64,000 nt of DNA from positions 372,001 through 436,000 of the forward strand of contig CAVRGJ010000001.1 in NCBI GenBank assembly GCA_963720705.1, read 5' to 3'. This document shows positions 52,031-61,306 of this stretch, piece after piece; within the stretch, counting starts at the first letter, position 1; every line of letters begins with the position of its first letter. The DNA comes from DASWJZ01 sp963720705 (GTDB lineage: Bacteria > Pseudomonadota > Alphaproteobacteria > Rhizobiales > Afifellaceae). The translations under genes and the position numbers were made by a program. The notes beneath the pieces are model-generated. The model was given only the letters and a program-made list of their open reading frames with translations, did no database searches and had not been told where the DNA came from.

Positions 52031-52576
52031 TCAGTTCTCGAAGGTCAAGGTTCCGTCGGCGATCTCGAAACGCCGCAACCCATGCAGGAACGATCCGCCG
52101 AGCAGGCTCACGGAAAGCTGCGCGTCGGGGACGATCAGCGCACGGACGTTGCGAAGCTCTATGTCGGAAACGCTGATGCTCTCAAGCATCGCCTCGGCGG
52201 CGTTGGTGGTGCCGTTCGCGGTCTGCACCGGATTGACGAAATCGGCGTCGCGCACCCGAATGCCGGCCGCCGCGGCGTCGGAGACGCGGAGCGCCACCAC
52301 CGTTGCGCCGGTGTCGACCATGAGCCGCACCGGGCGGAAATTAACCTCGGCGTCGACGTAGAAATGACCGTCGCGTTCCGCTTTGACCTCCACCTGCCGC
52401 GACGCGGTCTGCTGGCGATCGGCAGGCGGCGCTTCCGGCACGTCCTGCGCGACCTGTACGCTGTGCGCAGCGGCGCCGTGGCCCGTCACAGCCGGTCTCA
52501 TATAGTTCGTAAAGACACTCGGCAGCGCAAGCGCGAGGCCGCCGATCAGGAGCGAGACCAGGAGGAGCGAACGCAT
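52031..52576 (-). CDS. Membrane-anchored clan AA (retropepsin-like) aspartic protease
   Basis: The 181 residues have an N-terminal membrane helix (about 3-22), a Gln/Ala-rich linker, and a single-lobed retroviral-type aspartic protease domain. The active-site Asp is D88 in RLMVDTGATVVALR, and LLGGSFLHGLRRFEIADGTLTF closes the fold. This matches the TIGR02281 family, frequent in Alphaproteobacteria, which must dimerise to be active. The substrate is unknown. It faces the periplasm if the single helix is an N-in anchor. Confidence 0.9.
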   Translation of the reverse strand: MRSLLLVSLLIGGLALALPSVFTNYMRPAVTGHGAAAHSVQVAQDVPEAPPADRQQTASRQVEVKAERDGHFYVDAEVNFRPVRLMVDTGATVVALRVSDAAAAGIRVRDADFVNPVQTANGTTNAAEAMLESISVSDIELRNVRALIVPDAQLSVSLLGGSFLHGLRRFEIADGTLTFEN

Positions 52577-52714
52577 GGAGCCTTCCTTCCAGCCGCCTCG
52601 TGCCAGAAATCGGCGAACAAATGCTTAGCCGCGGTAGATTCACCTACCAAAGAACGCGAAAACTTCATCAAATCATGAAGGCCCGGTTAACCTGATAGGG
52701 CTCCTGAAGGCTCC

Positions 52715-53380
52715 TCAGGGCTGCGGAACGATGCGGATATAGGGCTTCGGCTCCTTCCAACCTGCCGGCCAGAGCTTCTTGGCATCGTCGTTCGATACCG
52801 AGCCGGAGATGATGACGTCTTCGCCGCGCTTCCAGTTCGCCGGCGTTGCCACCTTGTGCTTGGCGGTCAGCTGCAGCGAGTCGATGACGCGCAGAATCTC
52901 GTCGAAGTTCCGCCCGGCGGTCATCGGATAGGAGAGCACCAGCTTGATCTTCTTGTCGGGGCCGATGATGTAGACGTTACGGACCGTCTGGTTGTCGGCG
53001 GCGGTGCGCCCTTCCGAGGTGGTCCCCACGCTTACGGGAAGCATGCCGAAGGCCTTCGCGATCTTGAGCTCCGGATCGCCGATCATCGGATAGTTCGGCG
53101 CCGTCCCTTGCGTCTCCTCGATGTCCTTCGCCCATTTCGCGTGGTTCGAAACCGGGTCGACGCTTAAGCCGATGATCTTGACGCCGCGCTTGTCGAACTC
53201 CGGCTTGAGCCGGGCCATGGTGCCGAGCTCGGTCGTGCAGACGGGCGTGAAATCCTTCGGATGCGAGAAAAGCACGCCCCACGAATTGCCGAGCCAATCG
53301 TGGAAGCGGATCTTGCCCTCGGTGGTGTCGGCCTCAAAATCCGGCGCGTCGTCGCCGATGACGAGCGTTTGCATGGGCAT
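52715..53380 (-). CDS. 1-Cys peroxiredoxin (Prx6 type)
   Basis: The ATG at 53380, with GAGGAG eight bases upstream, gives 221 residues. Another ATG two codons later has poorer spacing, and the open frame upstream is not family-like. The peroxidatic cysteine is C48 in PKDFTPVCTTELG. There is no resolving cysteine in the usual C-terminal place, and the long C-terminal extension (KVATPANWKRGEDVIISG) is typical of Prx6. It reduces hydrogen and organic peroxides. It is divergent from the HpnP-like gene. Confidence 0.95.
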   Translation of the reverse strand: MPMQTLVIGDDAPDFEADTTEGKIRFHDWLGNSWGVLFSHPKDFTPVCTTELGTMARLKPEFDKRGVKIIGLSVDPVSNHAKWAKDIEETQGTAPNYPMIGDPELKIAKAFGMLPVSVGTTSEGRTAADNQTVRNVYIIGPDKKIKLVLSYPMTAGRNFDEILRVIDSLQLTAKHKVATPANWKRGEDVIISGSVSNDDAKKLWPAGWKEPKPYIRIVPQP

Positions 53381-53670
53381 ATATCGAACTCCTCGAGGTG
53401 CGGCGGGCGGCAGCCCGCATTTCGGGCGAATGATACAGGTCGGCCCTCGCCGGCCACATAAGCCGGCGTTCTCACCCGCGCAAGCCGCGGGGAAATTCGG
53501 TTCGCGCGGCGGCGCCGAATTAGGCGGCCATTCCAAACCCCGCGGAACCGCTTGAAGCCGGGGCGCCCAGCTCCGGCTTTTTGGCCGACTCGCCAAGCCC
53601 GAACATTTGTGGAAGATTCGCGTCCGGAATAACTGAACCGGCCGCTCCGGCCGTCCCGTGGGGTCTGTTC

Positions 53671-55261
53671 ATGCGCTATCCGGCCGCGGTCAAGAGCAGG
53701 CGGCGAGTGCTTTGCGTTTTTCCTGCCTATACGCCGTCCTTCGGCACTTTCGCACACGCCTACCGGTTGATGGGCGTGACTGCCTTCATGCCGCCGCAGG
53801 GGCTTTTGGCGATCGCCGCCTATCTGCCGGAAACCTGGGACGTCCGCTTCATCGACGAGAACATTTCCCGCGCAACACCTGCGGATTTCTGCCTGGGCCG
53901 ACGCGGTGTTCGTCTCCGGCATGCACATCCAGCAGAAGCAGATCGACGATATCCGCGCGCGCGCCCATGCCGCCGGAAAGGTGGCCGCGCTCGGCGGCCC
54001 GTCGGTTTCCGGCGCGCCGGAGATGTATCCGCGGTTCGACTATCTGCATCAGGGCGAGCTCGGTGATGCGACCGACCGGCTGATCGCCCTCCTCGACGAG
54101 AGCGTCGCGCGGCCGGCGGCCCAAATTCAGCTCAAGACGGAGGAGCGCCTGCCGCTTTCCGACTTCCCGACGCCGGCCTATTCGAAGGCGAAGCTCTCCG
54201 ACTACCTGATCGGGACTTTTCAATTCTCCAGCGGATGCCCTTACCGCTGCGAATTCTGCGACATCCCGGCGCTCTACGGCCGCCAGCCGCGGCTGAAGAC
54301 GCCCTTGCAGCTGACGACCGAGCTCGACGCGATCATTTCGGAGAAGGGCCACCCTTCCACGATCTACTTCGTCGACGACAATTTCATCGGCAACAAGAAA
54401 GCGACGCGGGAGATGTTGCCGCATCTCATCCAATGGCAGAAAGAGAACGGCTACCCGCTCGGATTCGCCTGCGAGGCGACGCTCAACATCGCCAAGCAGC
54501 CGGAGATCCTGAGGCTCATGCGCGAGGCCGGCTTCACCGGCATCTTCGTCGGCATCGAGACGCCGGAGCTCGACGCGCTCATGCACATGCGCAAGGAGCA
54601 TAACGCGTCGCTGCCCATGTACGAATCGATCGAGACGCTGAACTCGTACGGGCTCGAAGTCTCCTCCGGCATCATCCTCGGGCTCGACACCGACACGCCG
54701 GAGACGATCGACAAGCTGATCACATTCATCGAGCGCTCGAAAATCCCGATGCTCACGATCAATCTTCTGCAGGCGCTGCCGAAGACTCCGCTGCACGAGC
54801 GGCTCACGCGCGCCGGGCGCATCGTCGACGATCCGGCGCTTGAATTGAACGTGCAGTTCCTCCGGCCCTATGACGACGTGATCGACTCGTGGCGGCGCGC
54901 CATCGGATATGCCTATGCGCCGGAGCGCGTGTTCGAGCGCTTCCGTCACCAGGTCGACGCGACCTATCCGAACGCGATGAAGACGCCGGCCAAGGGCAAG
55001 CTCAAGGCGGCGAATCTGAAGCGCGGTCTGACGCTGCTCGTGAACTCGATCATCGAGCTCGGCATCCGCGCCGACTATCGCCGCGAATTCTGGCGCGTCT
55101 TCCTCTACGCCGCGAAGCGCGGGCAGATCGAGGGCGCGCTCGGTATGGCCTTCATGTCGCATCATCTGATCAAGTTCACGCGCGAAGCGCTCGCCGGCAC
55201 GCAAAATGCCAGCTTCTATTCGACCAAGGCGCGCGAGGTGGAAGAGCGAAAGGCCGCGTAA
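53671..55261 (+). CDS. B12-binding radical SAM protein, HpnP-like (frame broken near 53891)
   Basis: The ATG at 53671 starts MRYPAAVKSRRRVLCVFP, very like HpnP, the hopanoid C-2 methylase. An N-terminal cobalamin-binding domain (GVTAFMPPQGLLAIAAYLPE, VRFIDENISRATPADF) is followed after the frame break by WADAVFVSGMHIQQKQ and GGPSVSG. The radical SAM core has the cluster motif SGCPYRCEFCDIPALYGR, then FVDDNFIGNKKA and GIILGLDTDTPET, and a C-terminal domain resembling DUF4070. Four bases stand where three are expected at 53890-53893. Restored, the protein is about 530 residues. It may be HpnP itself or a close paralogue. I cannot decide without alignment. Confidence 0.8.
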
Positions 55262-55365
55262 CGCCGAAGAAACCCGATCGCTTCCCCTAAGAAATCCCCG
55301 CGAAACGCAGCACCCCTAGTGCGGCCCACCTGCAGAGCGATCTGCGAGCACTTGGGAGAGCCGCG

Positions 55366-55662
55366 ATGATCTTCAAAAGCACAATCTTGGCTGGCGTGAT
55401 TGCAGCTGCTGCCTTCAGCGCCGTTCCCGCGAAGGCCGACATCAGCCTCGGAATTGGCTTCGGCGGGACCGGCATCTACTTCAACGACCAGATGTCGCCG
55501 GGCGAAGTGCGCCACATGCTGCACCGCTACGGCTATCACGACATCGAGTTCGTCGATGACGAAGGCACGTTCTACAAGCTCACCGCGACGAAGCACGGCG
55601 ACGACTACTTCATGATCGTGAACTCGTTCACCGGTGCGATCGTCCACCGCCACGAGACCTGA
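55366..55662 (+). CDS. Small exported protein of unknown function
   Basis: The 98-residue protein starts after GGGAGAG and has a clear signal peptide cleaved after AKA at about residue 24. The mature 74 residues have a Gly-rich strand (ISLGIGFGGTGIYFND) and then a compact alpha/beta pattern (PGEVRHMLHRYGYHDIEFVDDEGTFYKLTATKHGDDYFMIVNSFTG split by turns) reminiscent of PepSY-like domains. The match is only by eye. It is monocistronic and followed by a strong terminator. Confidence 0.75.
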   Translation: MIFKSTILAGVIAAAAFSAVPAKADISLGIGFGGTGIYFNDQMSPGEVRHMLHRYGYHDIEFVDDEGTFYKLTATKHGDDYFMIVNSFTGAIVHRHET

Positions 55663-55692
55663 CGACCCGAGCGTCAGCCCGCGAACCGCAAG

Positions 55693-55755
55693 ACTCTCCG
55701 CCCTCCCGGACACGCGATTCACTTTCGCCTGCGTCCGGGATGGGCGGAGAGTTTT
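55693..55755 (+). terminator. Rho-independent terminator after the small exported protein
   Basis: ACTCTCCGCCC starting at 55693 pairs with GGGCGGAGAGT ending at 55752, and the inner TCCCGGAC pairs with GTCCGGGA. The stem is followed by a TTTT tract (55752-55755). This is the best intrinsic terminator in the window. Confidence 0.8.
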
Positions 55756-55845
55756 GCTTGTACGGCGAATTCTTCGGCGTGAGGATCGACGGCCGACTCG
55801 CGGCGATGGCGACGAGCGCCCCTGCTTGCGCCAACGAATAGTCGC

Positions 55846-56415
55846 TCAACGCCTCACTTCCAGCCCCAGCTCCTTCGCCCAATCCTCGATCTTCTGGCCG
55901 CTCGACATATTGTTGTTGACGATGCGGTTGACGACGAAGGTCGGCGAGACGTGGATGCCGTTCTGGCGTGCGTAGCGCGTGTGCCAGCGAAGCGCGGCGC
56001 CGACGCTCGGCATTTTGAACGCCTCGGAGAGATCGACGCCGGCGAGAGCGGAAATCTGCGCGACGATCTGATTTGGCGTGCGGTCCATGTTCGGGCCGGA
56101 GGAGTGGTTCTCGAACTCGAACTCTTCGCGATGCTCGTAGATGCCGCGCATCGCCGCGAGCCCCGCCTCCTTGCCGCCGGGCGTCGCGGTCGCCGCGAGG
56201 ATCGCCCGCGTCACGATGCCGGAGAAGAGGTGCCACGGCTGCGACACGAAGCGAATCTTGACGGTGAGCCCGTCCTCGCCGACCGCGTCGAGAAGCGGCT
56301 TGAGCTTGCCGAAGGCGATCTTCGAGTATGGGCAGGTCGGCTCGAGAAAGACCTCCAGCTCGACCTCGCCATGGCCGAGCTCGATCGGCTGCGGCTCTTT
56401 CGCGTCTGCTGCCAT
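55846..56415 (-). CDS. DsbA-like thioredoxin-fold protein with a CPYS site
   Basis: The 189 residues have a thioredoxin fold with a helical insert. The active-site region is LEPTCPYSKIAF, with C28 and Ser31 in place of the second cysteine, so it is a monothiol type. The cis-proline segment is GIHVSPTFVVN. The first residues carry no signal peptide, so a cytoplasmic location is likely. This fits glutathione-dependent oxidoreductases or isomerases of the DsbA superfamily more than a periplasmic disulfide oxidase. The substrate is unknown. Confidence 0.82.
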   Translation of the reverse strand: MAADAKEPQPIELGHGEVELEVFLEPTCPYSKIAFGKLKPLLDAVGEDGLTVKIRFVSQPWHLFSGIVTRAILAATATPGGKEAGLAAMRGIYEHREEFEFENHSSGPNMDRTPNQIVAQISALAGVDLSEAFKMPSVGAALRWHTRYARQNGIHVSPTFVVNRIVNNNMSSGQKIEDWAKELGLEVRR

Positions 56416-56478
56416 CTCCGTTCCTTTCAGGAAGCGCGCACCAAATCCGGCGTCGCCGCTCGCGGACTGTGCCTGGTC

Positions 56479-57669
56479 TCAATTCCCGCCGACGCTGTCC
56501 GCGATCAGCCGATGCACCAGCATCGCCTCGCAGGTGTCGGCATCGGTCGCAAGCTTCTCGCTGAGCTGCGCGATGACGACGTCCTGTTCGGGAAAGACGT
56601 GCAGGTACTGGCCTTGCGTTCCGATGGCGGTGAATCCGTCCCCCTTATCGTCCGAAGGGACCCACCATTCGTAGCCGAAGCGAAAGCTCCGCTTGGTCCC
56701 TTGGAAGTCGCAGGCCCAGGTCGCATCGACGGTGTCCGACACGGAGGCGCGTATCCAATCGGCCGCGGCGTCTTCGCCTTCGTTGTATTCGTTCAGCACC
56801 CAGTCGCCTAACGTGGCGAGGTCGCGCGCCGAGGTATAGGCGCAGCAATGCGCGGCGGGATGGCCGCCGAAATCGCCGTTCCACTCGGCGTTCTTCTCCA
56901 TGGGCAGGCGCTGCCAGAGGAAATGCTCCAGTTCCTCGTCGAGCGTCCCGTGGATGAAGCCCTTGTCGGGCGTCAGCCGATGCTCGGTCATGATCCCGAG
57001 CAGCTGCGTATCGAAGCCGGAATAGTGAAACTTGCCCGGCTCGCGAAACTCGGCCCGTTCCAACCGGTCCGCGACGGCGTCCTTCAACTTCCCGAATTTG
57101 CTGGCGAGCTCGGCGTTCTGGTCGATCTCGATCTTGAGCGTCTGATCGATCTCGTCTTCCGACCAAACCATGCCGCTCGACATGTGCAGGAGCTGCCGAA
57201 TCGTCACGCGCTCGTCGTATTTCGGCAGCCCGGCGGCGTGGAGAATGTCCGCCGCGGGACTGTCGAGATCGACGGGCGGGCCGTAGCCGGGGTCTTCGTA
57301 GACGAGCCCGAACAGGAGCGAGGTGATCGACTTTGCGATCGACGCCACACCGTAGCGATCGCGCTCGACCGACATCTTGCAGGGATCGTCGTCGGAGCGG
57401 ACCGATGTCTTCAGGACGACGAGCTCGCCGGCGTGAAGAACGACGAAGGCACAGACGTGCTGGCGGTCCATGAAGCCGGCGAGATCGCACGTCGCCCCGC
57501 CGCCGCAGGGATAGCTCAGCGCGATATCGCGCGGCTTGACGAACTGTTTTGAGGGCCAGTTCAGCTCGCCGCTTTGGGCATTCGCGACGCCCGTCGCAGC
57601 GACCGCGACGGCCGCCAGCGAGAGGAGCGGAAGCAGAACGAAGGCCGGGAAACGAAAGCACCGTGACAT
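56479..57669 (-). CDS. Exported serine hydrolase, beta-lactamase-like (class C fold)
   Basis: The 396 residues start with a signal peptide (to about residue 32, VANAQ). The beta-lactamase/transpeptidase-like fold shows the SxxK motif S110-IAK in YGVASIAKSITSLLFGL, LLHMSSGMVW, the Tyr motif in FHYSGFDTQLLG in place of YxN, and a C-terminal region with IGTQGQYLHVFPEQDVVIAQLS. Such enzymes act as esterases, D-amino peptidases or carboxypeptidases rather than true beta-lactamases. It is single, with no regulator of the ampR type nearby. Confidence 0.88.
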   Translation of the reverse strand: MSRCFRFPAFVLLPLLSLAAVAVAATGVANAQSGELNWPSKQFVKPRDIALSYPCGGGATCDLAGFMDRQHVCAFVVLHAGELVVLKTSVRSDDDPCKMSVERDRYGVASIAKSITSLLFGLVYEDPGYGPPVDLDSPAADILHAAGLPKYDERVTIRQLLHMSSGMVWSEDEIDQTLKIEIDQNAELASKFGKLKDAVADRLERAEFREPGKFHYSGFDTQLLGIMTEHRLTPDKGFIHGTLDEELEHFLWQRLPMEKNAEWNGDFGGHPAAHCCAYTSARDLATLGDWVLNEYNEGEDAAADWIRASVSDTVDATWACDFQGTKRSFRFGYEWWVPSDDKGDGFTAIGTQGQYLHVFPEQDVVIAQLSEKLATDADTCEAMLVHRLIADSVGGN

Positions 57670-57828
57670 GAAAGCGTCCTCGCAGGTCGGACGCCCTTTC
57701 TAACACGACCGGGGCGAGCCGGAAGCAGGCCGGCGTCCGGCTTTGGATCGGGACCGGAAGGATTTGCGGTCCTGACCATCCATCATTAGCTCGTTCGCGA
57801 CGCGGACGGTCACAAACCACGCCTACAA

Positions 57829-58300
57829 TCAACCGGCGGCTACCGCCCTGTCCCAGGCATCAAAGAGCAGCCTGCGATCCGGCGGTTGACAGGGGAAGTT
57901 AGCGAGTGTGTCGTCGATCTCAACCCATGGCGCCTTGGTTGATATCCAGATATTGCCCACTGGCTTTGCCCAACTCATGTCGTCAAGTGTTCCGGGTTTG
58001 ACCACCAGTATCGTGGCGAATGACTGAGGTTCGTTCCACACCTTGGTGCCGCAACGCGCGCATCCCATCATGCGCACAACGCGCCCGCTATCTGCCACTT
58101 TGTCGAACGGCACGAGGTCGCCCTGAAGGAGTACAGACCTGCTCGCGATGTGTGGGCATCGACATGGTGTGCGTACCTCCGCTGGACCGCTGGCAGTCCT
58201 TGCAATGGCAATTGTAGACACTGAGCGGCGGTCCTGTGATCTGGTAGCGTACCGCGCGGCATTGGCATCCGCCCGCGACAGGAAATATCGGCAGCTTCAT
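57829..58300 (-). CDS. GFA-family zinc protein (frame broken near 58135)
   Basis: The glutathione-dependent formaldehyde-activating (GFA/CENP-V) family has a zinc-binding beta fold. From the ATG at 58300 the chain reads GGCQCRAVRYQITG and VYNCHCKDCQRSSGG (zinc ligands CxC and CxxC type), then fails after HREQV. Dropping one base at 58135 gives VLLQGDLVPFDKVADSGRVVRMMGCARCGTKVWNEP and runs to 57829. The corrected length is about 156 residues. It is probably functional in the organism. Confidence 0.82.
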
Positions 58301-58416
58301 GTGTCGTGTCCTCACCGTATCCCTTCATTGCGTTGAAGATACGTGCGGTGGCCGCTTTGGATGCCTTGTCAGGTGGCCGGCATCGAAACGGCGGAGAGGT
58401 ATCTGTCTAGTTTGAA

Positions 58417-60177
58417 CTATTCGAGGCCCGCCCGCTGCAAGCCCTCGACGTATTTGGCACGATCCTCGGCCCGGACCATCGGATAGTATTTCTCGATCCA
58501 GGCGACGCTGATGTCAGGCTGCAGGCGCTTGCACTCGGCCAGGCCTTGCCGGGCCAACTCGAAGTCACCCACCAGGCCCGCGGCCGCGGTAAGCGTGCGC
58601 CAAGCTGTTCCGAAGTCGGGCCGAATTTGGACGGCTCGCCGCTCGGCCGTGACCGCGTCGGCGTAACGGCACGCAACAAAATGGCACAGGCCTTCGACCG
58701 AGAGGTTCGCAGCCTGAGCATAGTCGCGCGGACTCATCCGCGTAGCGATCTCCAGCTGGCGATAGCCCTCTTCTGCAAGACCGGCATATCCGTACGCGAC
58801 AGCCAGGATGATTCGCGCGAATGAGAAGCCGGGATTGCGTAACAGCGCCTCGTTCAGCTCTTCAACCGCAGGTCCAAAGCGTCGCGAGAAGGCATTGACA
58901 TAGCCAGCGGCCATGTGGCCCCAAGGATCGTCCGGATCAAGGTCGATTGCCCGTTGGGCGAGGATCAGCGCTTCGGAAATGCCGCGCTCGAAGTCCATGT
59001 TTCCGAGCGACACCCGCGACGCGAAGATCCATGCCAGCAGGCTGCGCGCCCGCGCATAGCCGGGGTCGAGTTCGATCGCCCGCTTCAGGAGTTTGACTCC
59101 GGTGTCGTCGTTCTGAGAGACCCAGGTCCAGATGAAGGGCATCGCCCGCATCACGCAGCCCCAGGCGTCGAGGCTTTCCGGCGGCTTGCTCTGCAGGCGC
59201 ATATTCTCTGCCGCGTAGAGCTGCGGCTCGATCGCTGCGACCACGCTAGTCGTGATCTCATCCTGCAGAGCGAAGATATCGGTGGCGGGCCGGTCATAAC
59301 GCTCCGCCCAGATGTGGTTGCCCGTGATCGCGTCGATCAGCTGTCCGGTCACCCGAAGCCGCTCGCCGGCCTTGCGGACGCTGCCTTCGAGCACGTAGCG
59401 AACGCCGAGCTCGCGCGCGATCTGTCGAATGTCCGGTGCCTTACCCTTGTACGCAAAGGTAGAGTTACGGGCGATGACGAAGAAGCCTTTGAGCTTCGAC
59501 AACGCGGTGATGATTTCTTCGGCGATGCCGTCACCGAAATATTCTTGGTCCGCGTCGCCGCTCATGTTGTGGAAAGGAAGGACGGCGATTGACGGCTTGC
59601 CGGCCGGCGTAGGCTGTGCGGCCCCGCGCGGTTCGACAGATTGCGCGAGCCGAAGTCGAAAGGCACGGACCGGTCGGGCGATGTTCTTCAGCGCCTGCTC
59701 ACCCATATCTTCGAAGGCAGTGTCGACTTTTCCCGCGGCATCTTCCTGCACGCGCGCCGACACGCATATCCCACCCGCGTCGGCAAGGCCTTCGAGCCGC
59801 GCGGCGATGTTGACGCCATCGCCAAAGATGTCGCCGTCCTGCTCCACAACGTCCCCAACATTGATTCCGATGCGGAAAGCTATGCGTCTATCCTCGGCTT
59901 CGCTGGAGCTGCGGCTGGCCATTTCCGTTTGAACCTCGATGGCGCACCGTACCGCGTCAACGACGCTTGTGAACTCAGCCAGCAACCCGTCACCGGTGGT
60001 TTTGACAACACGGCCACGGTTCCTGAGGATGAAGGGATCGATGACCTCGCGGCGATGCGCGGTCAGCCGGGAAAGCGTCCCTTCCTCGTCGACCCCCATG
60101 AGGCGGCTGTAGCCAGCCACGTCAGCAGCCAGGATCGCCGAGAGCTTCCGTTCGACCCGATCCATTGCCAACGCCAT
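58417..60177 (-). CDS. Class III adenylate/guanylate cyclase with TPR domain
   Basis: From the ATG at 60177 (ATG 60165 is an alternative) the protein has 586 residues. A cyclase catalytic domain comes first: AILAADVAGYSRLMG with the metal-binding Asp (D19), KTTGDGLLAEF with the second Asp, and GINVGDVVEQDGDIFGDGVNIAARLE. A TolB-like nucleotide-associated domain follows (SIAVLPFHNMSGDADQEYFGDGIAEEI, about 190-330), then TPR repeats (RAIELDPGYARARSLLAW, QRAIDLDPDDPWGHMAAG). This is a common rhizobial signalling architecture that makes cAMP from ATP. Confidence 0.92.
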   Translation of the reverse strand: MALAMDRVERKLSAILAADVAGYSRLMGVDEEGTLSRLTAHRREVIDPFILRNRGRVVKTTGDGLLAEFTSVVDAVRCAIEVQTEMASRSSSEAEDRRIAFRIGINVGDVVEQDGDIFGDGVNIAARLEGLADAGGICVSARVQEDAAGKVDTAFEDMGEQALKNIARPVRAFRLRLAQSVEPRGAAQPTPAGKPSIAVLPFHNMSGDADQEYFGDGIAEEIITALSKLKGFFVIARNSTFAYKGKAPDIRQIARELGVRYVLEGSVRKAGERLRVTGQLIDAITGNHIWAERYDRPATDIFALQDEITTSVVAAIEPQLYAAENMRLQSKPPESLDAWGCVMRAMPFIWTWVSQNDDTGVKLLKRAIELDPGYARARSLLAWIFASRVSLGNMDFERGISEALILAQRAIDLDPDDPWGHMAAGYVNAFSRRFGPAVEELNEALLRNPGFSFARIILAVAYGYAGLAEEGYRQLEIATRMSPRDYAQAANLSVEGLCHFVACRYADAVTAERRAVQIRPDFGTAWRTLTAAAGLVGDFELARQGLAECKRLQPDISVAWIEKYYPMVRAEDRAKYVEGLQRAGLE

Positions 60178-60368
60178 AGCTCCCTTGGGGGAGGTCAGAT
60201 CATACGCCGACGCAAAATGTACTGCGAGCGGCGCTACCGGGTGCCTGCGGCGTGTCCAAAATGGGTCAAAAGGCGGACAATGTTCTCCAAGCACGGGCGC
60301 CGGTCTCGCCTAGCCAAGTGCGGACGCCTGCTCAAACTGGGCGATCTCGTCCAGGCGCGAGTGGCTCC

Positions 60369-60845
60369 TCACCCCCGTCTCGCCTTCTCGATCTTCGCCA
60401 CATCGATCTTCTTCATGTCCATCATCGCGTCGAAGGCGCGCTTCGCCTCCGCGCCGCCGGCGGCGAGCGCCTCGGTCAGCACGCGCGGCGTGATCTGCCA
60501 GGAGACGCCCCATTTGTCCTTGCACCAGCCGCACGCGCTCTCCTCGCCGCCGTTCTTAACGATGGCATTCCAGTAGCGGTCGGTCTCCGCCTGATCGTCG
60601 GTGGCGATCTGGAAGGAGAAGGATTCGTTGTGCTTGAACATCGGGCCGCCGTTCAGCCCCATGCAGGGGATTCCGCAAACGGTGAAGTCTACGACCAGCA
60701 CGTCGCCCGCCTTGCCCGACGGGTAGTCGCTCGGCGACCGGTGGACGGCGCCCACCCGGCTATCTGGAAACGTCTTGGCGTAGAAGCGGGCGGCGGCCTC
60801 GGCGTCCTTGTCGTACCAGAGGCAGATCGTGTTCTTGGCAATCAT
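60369..60845 (-). CDS. VOC-family protein, PhnB/3-demethylubiquinone-methyltransferase-like
   Basis: The ATG at 60845, after AAAGGA, gives 158 residues. The open frame upstream is unconserved. The sequence has the PhnB-type pattern: NTICLWYDKDAEAAARFYAKTFPDS, FTVCGIPCMGLNGGPMFKHNESFSFQI, and WCKDKWGVSWQITPRVL with conserved aromatic residues. It is a metal-binding vicinal-oxygen-chelate fold of unassigned activity. The old family name refers to annotation history and does not show methyltransferase activity. Confidence 0.88.
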   Translation of the reverse strand: MIAKNTICLWYDKDAEAAARFYAKTFPDSRVGAVHRSPSDYPSGKAGDVLVVDFTVCGIPCMGLNGGPMFKHNESFSFQIATDDQAETDRYWNAIVKNGGEESACGWCKDKWGVSWQITPRVLTEALAAGGAEAKRAFDAMMDMKKIDVAKIEKARRG

Positions 60846-60976
60846 CGTCGGTCCTTTCGGTTCGGCGCCAAGGTTTCGCGCCGTCCTCCCCTTCGCTCTC
60901 TTCCAAAGACAAGACCTTTGCGGCGCGCAGGTGGCATGACACTCCGTCATCGATCCAAGCGCGAGTTTCAAAGCGC

Positions 60977-61088
60977 TGTCATTCTCGGGCGAGCCTCGGG
61001 CCTGACCCGAGGGGAGACCCGAGAACCCAGACGTGGATCATTGACGCTGGGTCCTCGGGTCGGTGCTCCGCACCGCCCGAGGATGACG
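60977..61088. repeat. Palindromic interspersed repeat family B, copy 3
   Basis: The ends TGTCATTCTCGGGCGAGC and GCCCGAGGATGACG are inverted. The inner pair is GAGACCCGAGAACCCAGA and GCTGGGTCCTCGGGTC. It has the same plan as 12272-12373 and 30399-30496. An extra GCCTCGGGCCTGACCCGAGG block forms its own hairpin in the left arm. It lies between the VOC gene and lepA. Confidence 0.85.
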
Positions 61089-61306
61089 ATCTTCGCATCA
61101 CGATTGGAATGTCTCCATGCGAGCATCGGCCGTTCTGATCGGCTCGGCCGCGTCCTCGCTTCGAGCATCGCGTGTTCGAACCATGTTCAGTACCGAAGAT
61201 GCGCGGAGAAAATAGCCTTGCGAGTCAGGGCGCTGTCGCCGCCGCTTCATCCCGAACTTTTCTCCCGCCGACCATCCCCGTTTCCGACCGCCGACCGCCT
61301 TCCCCC

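Noticed and set aside
52686..52693. GGTTAACC as a further CtrA site near the retropepsin gene
   Set aside because: It has the TTAACC core but neither the full octamer TTAACCAT nor a second TTAA at seven bases.
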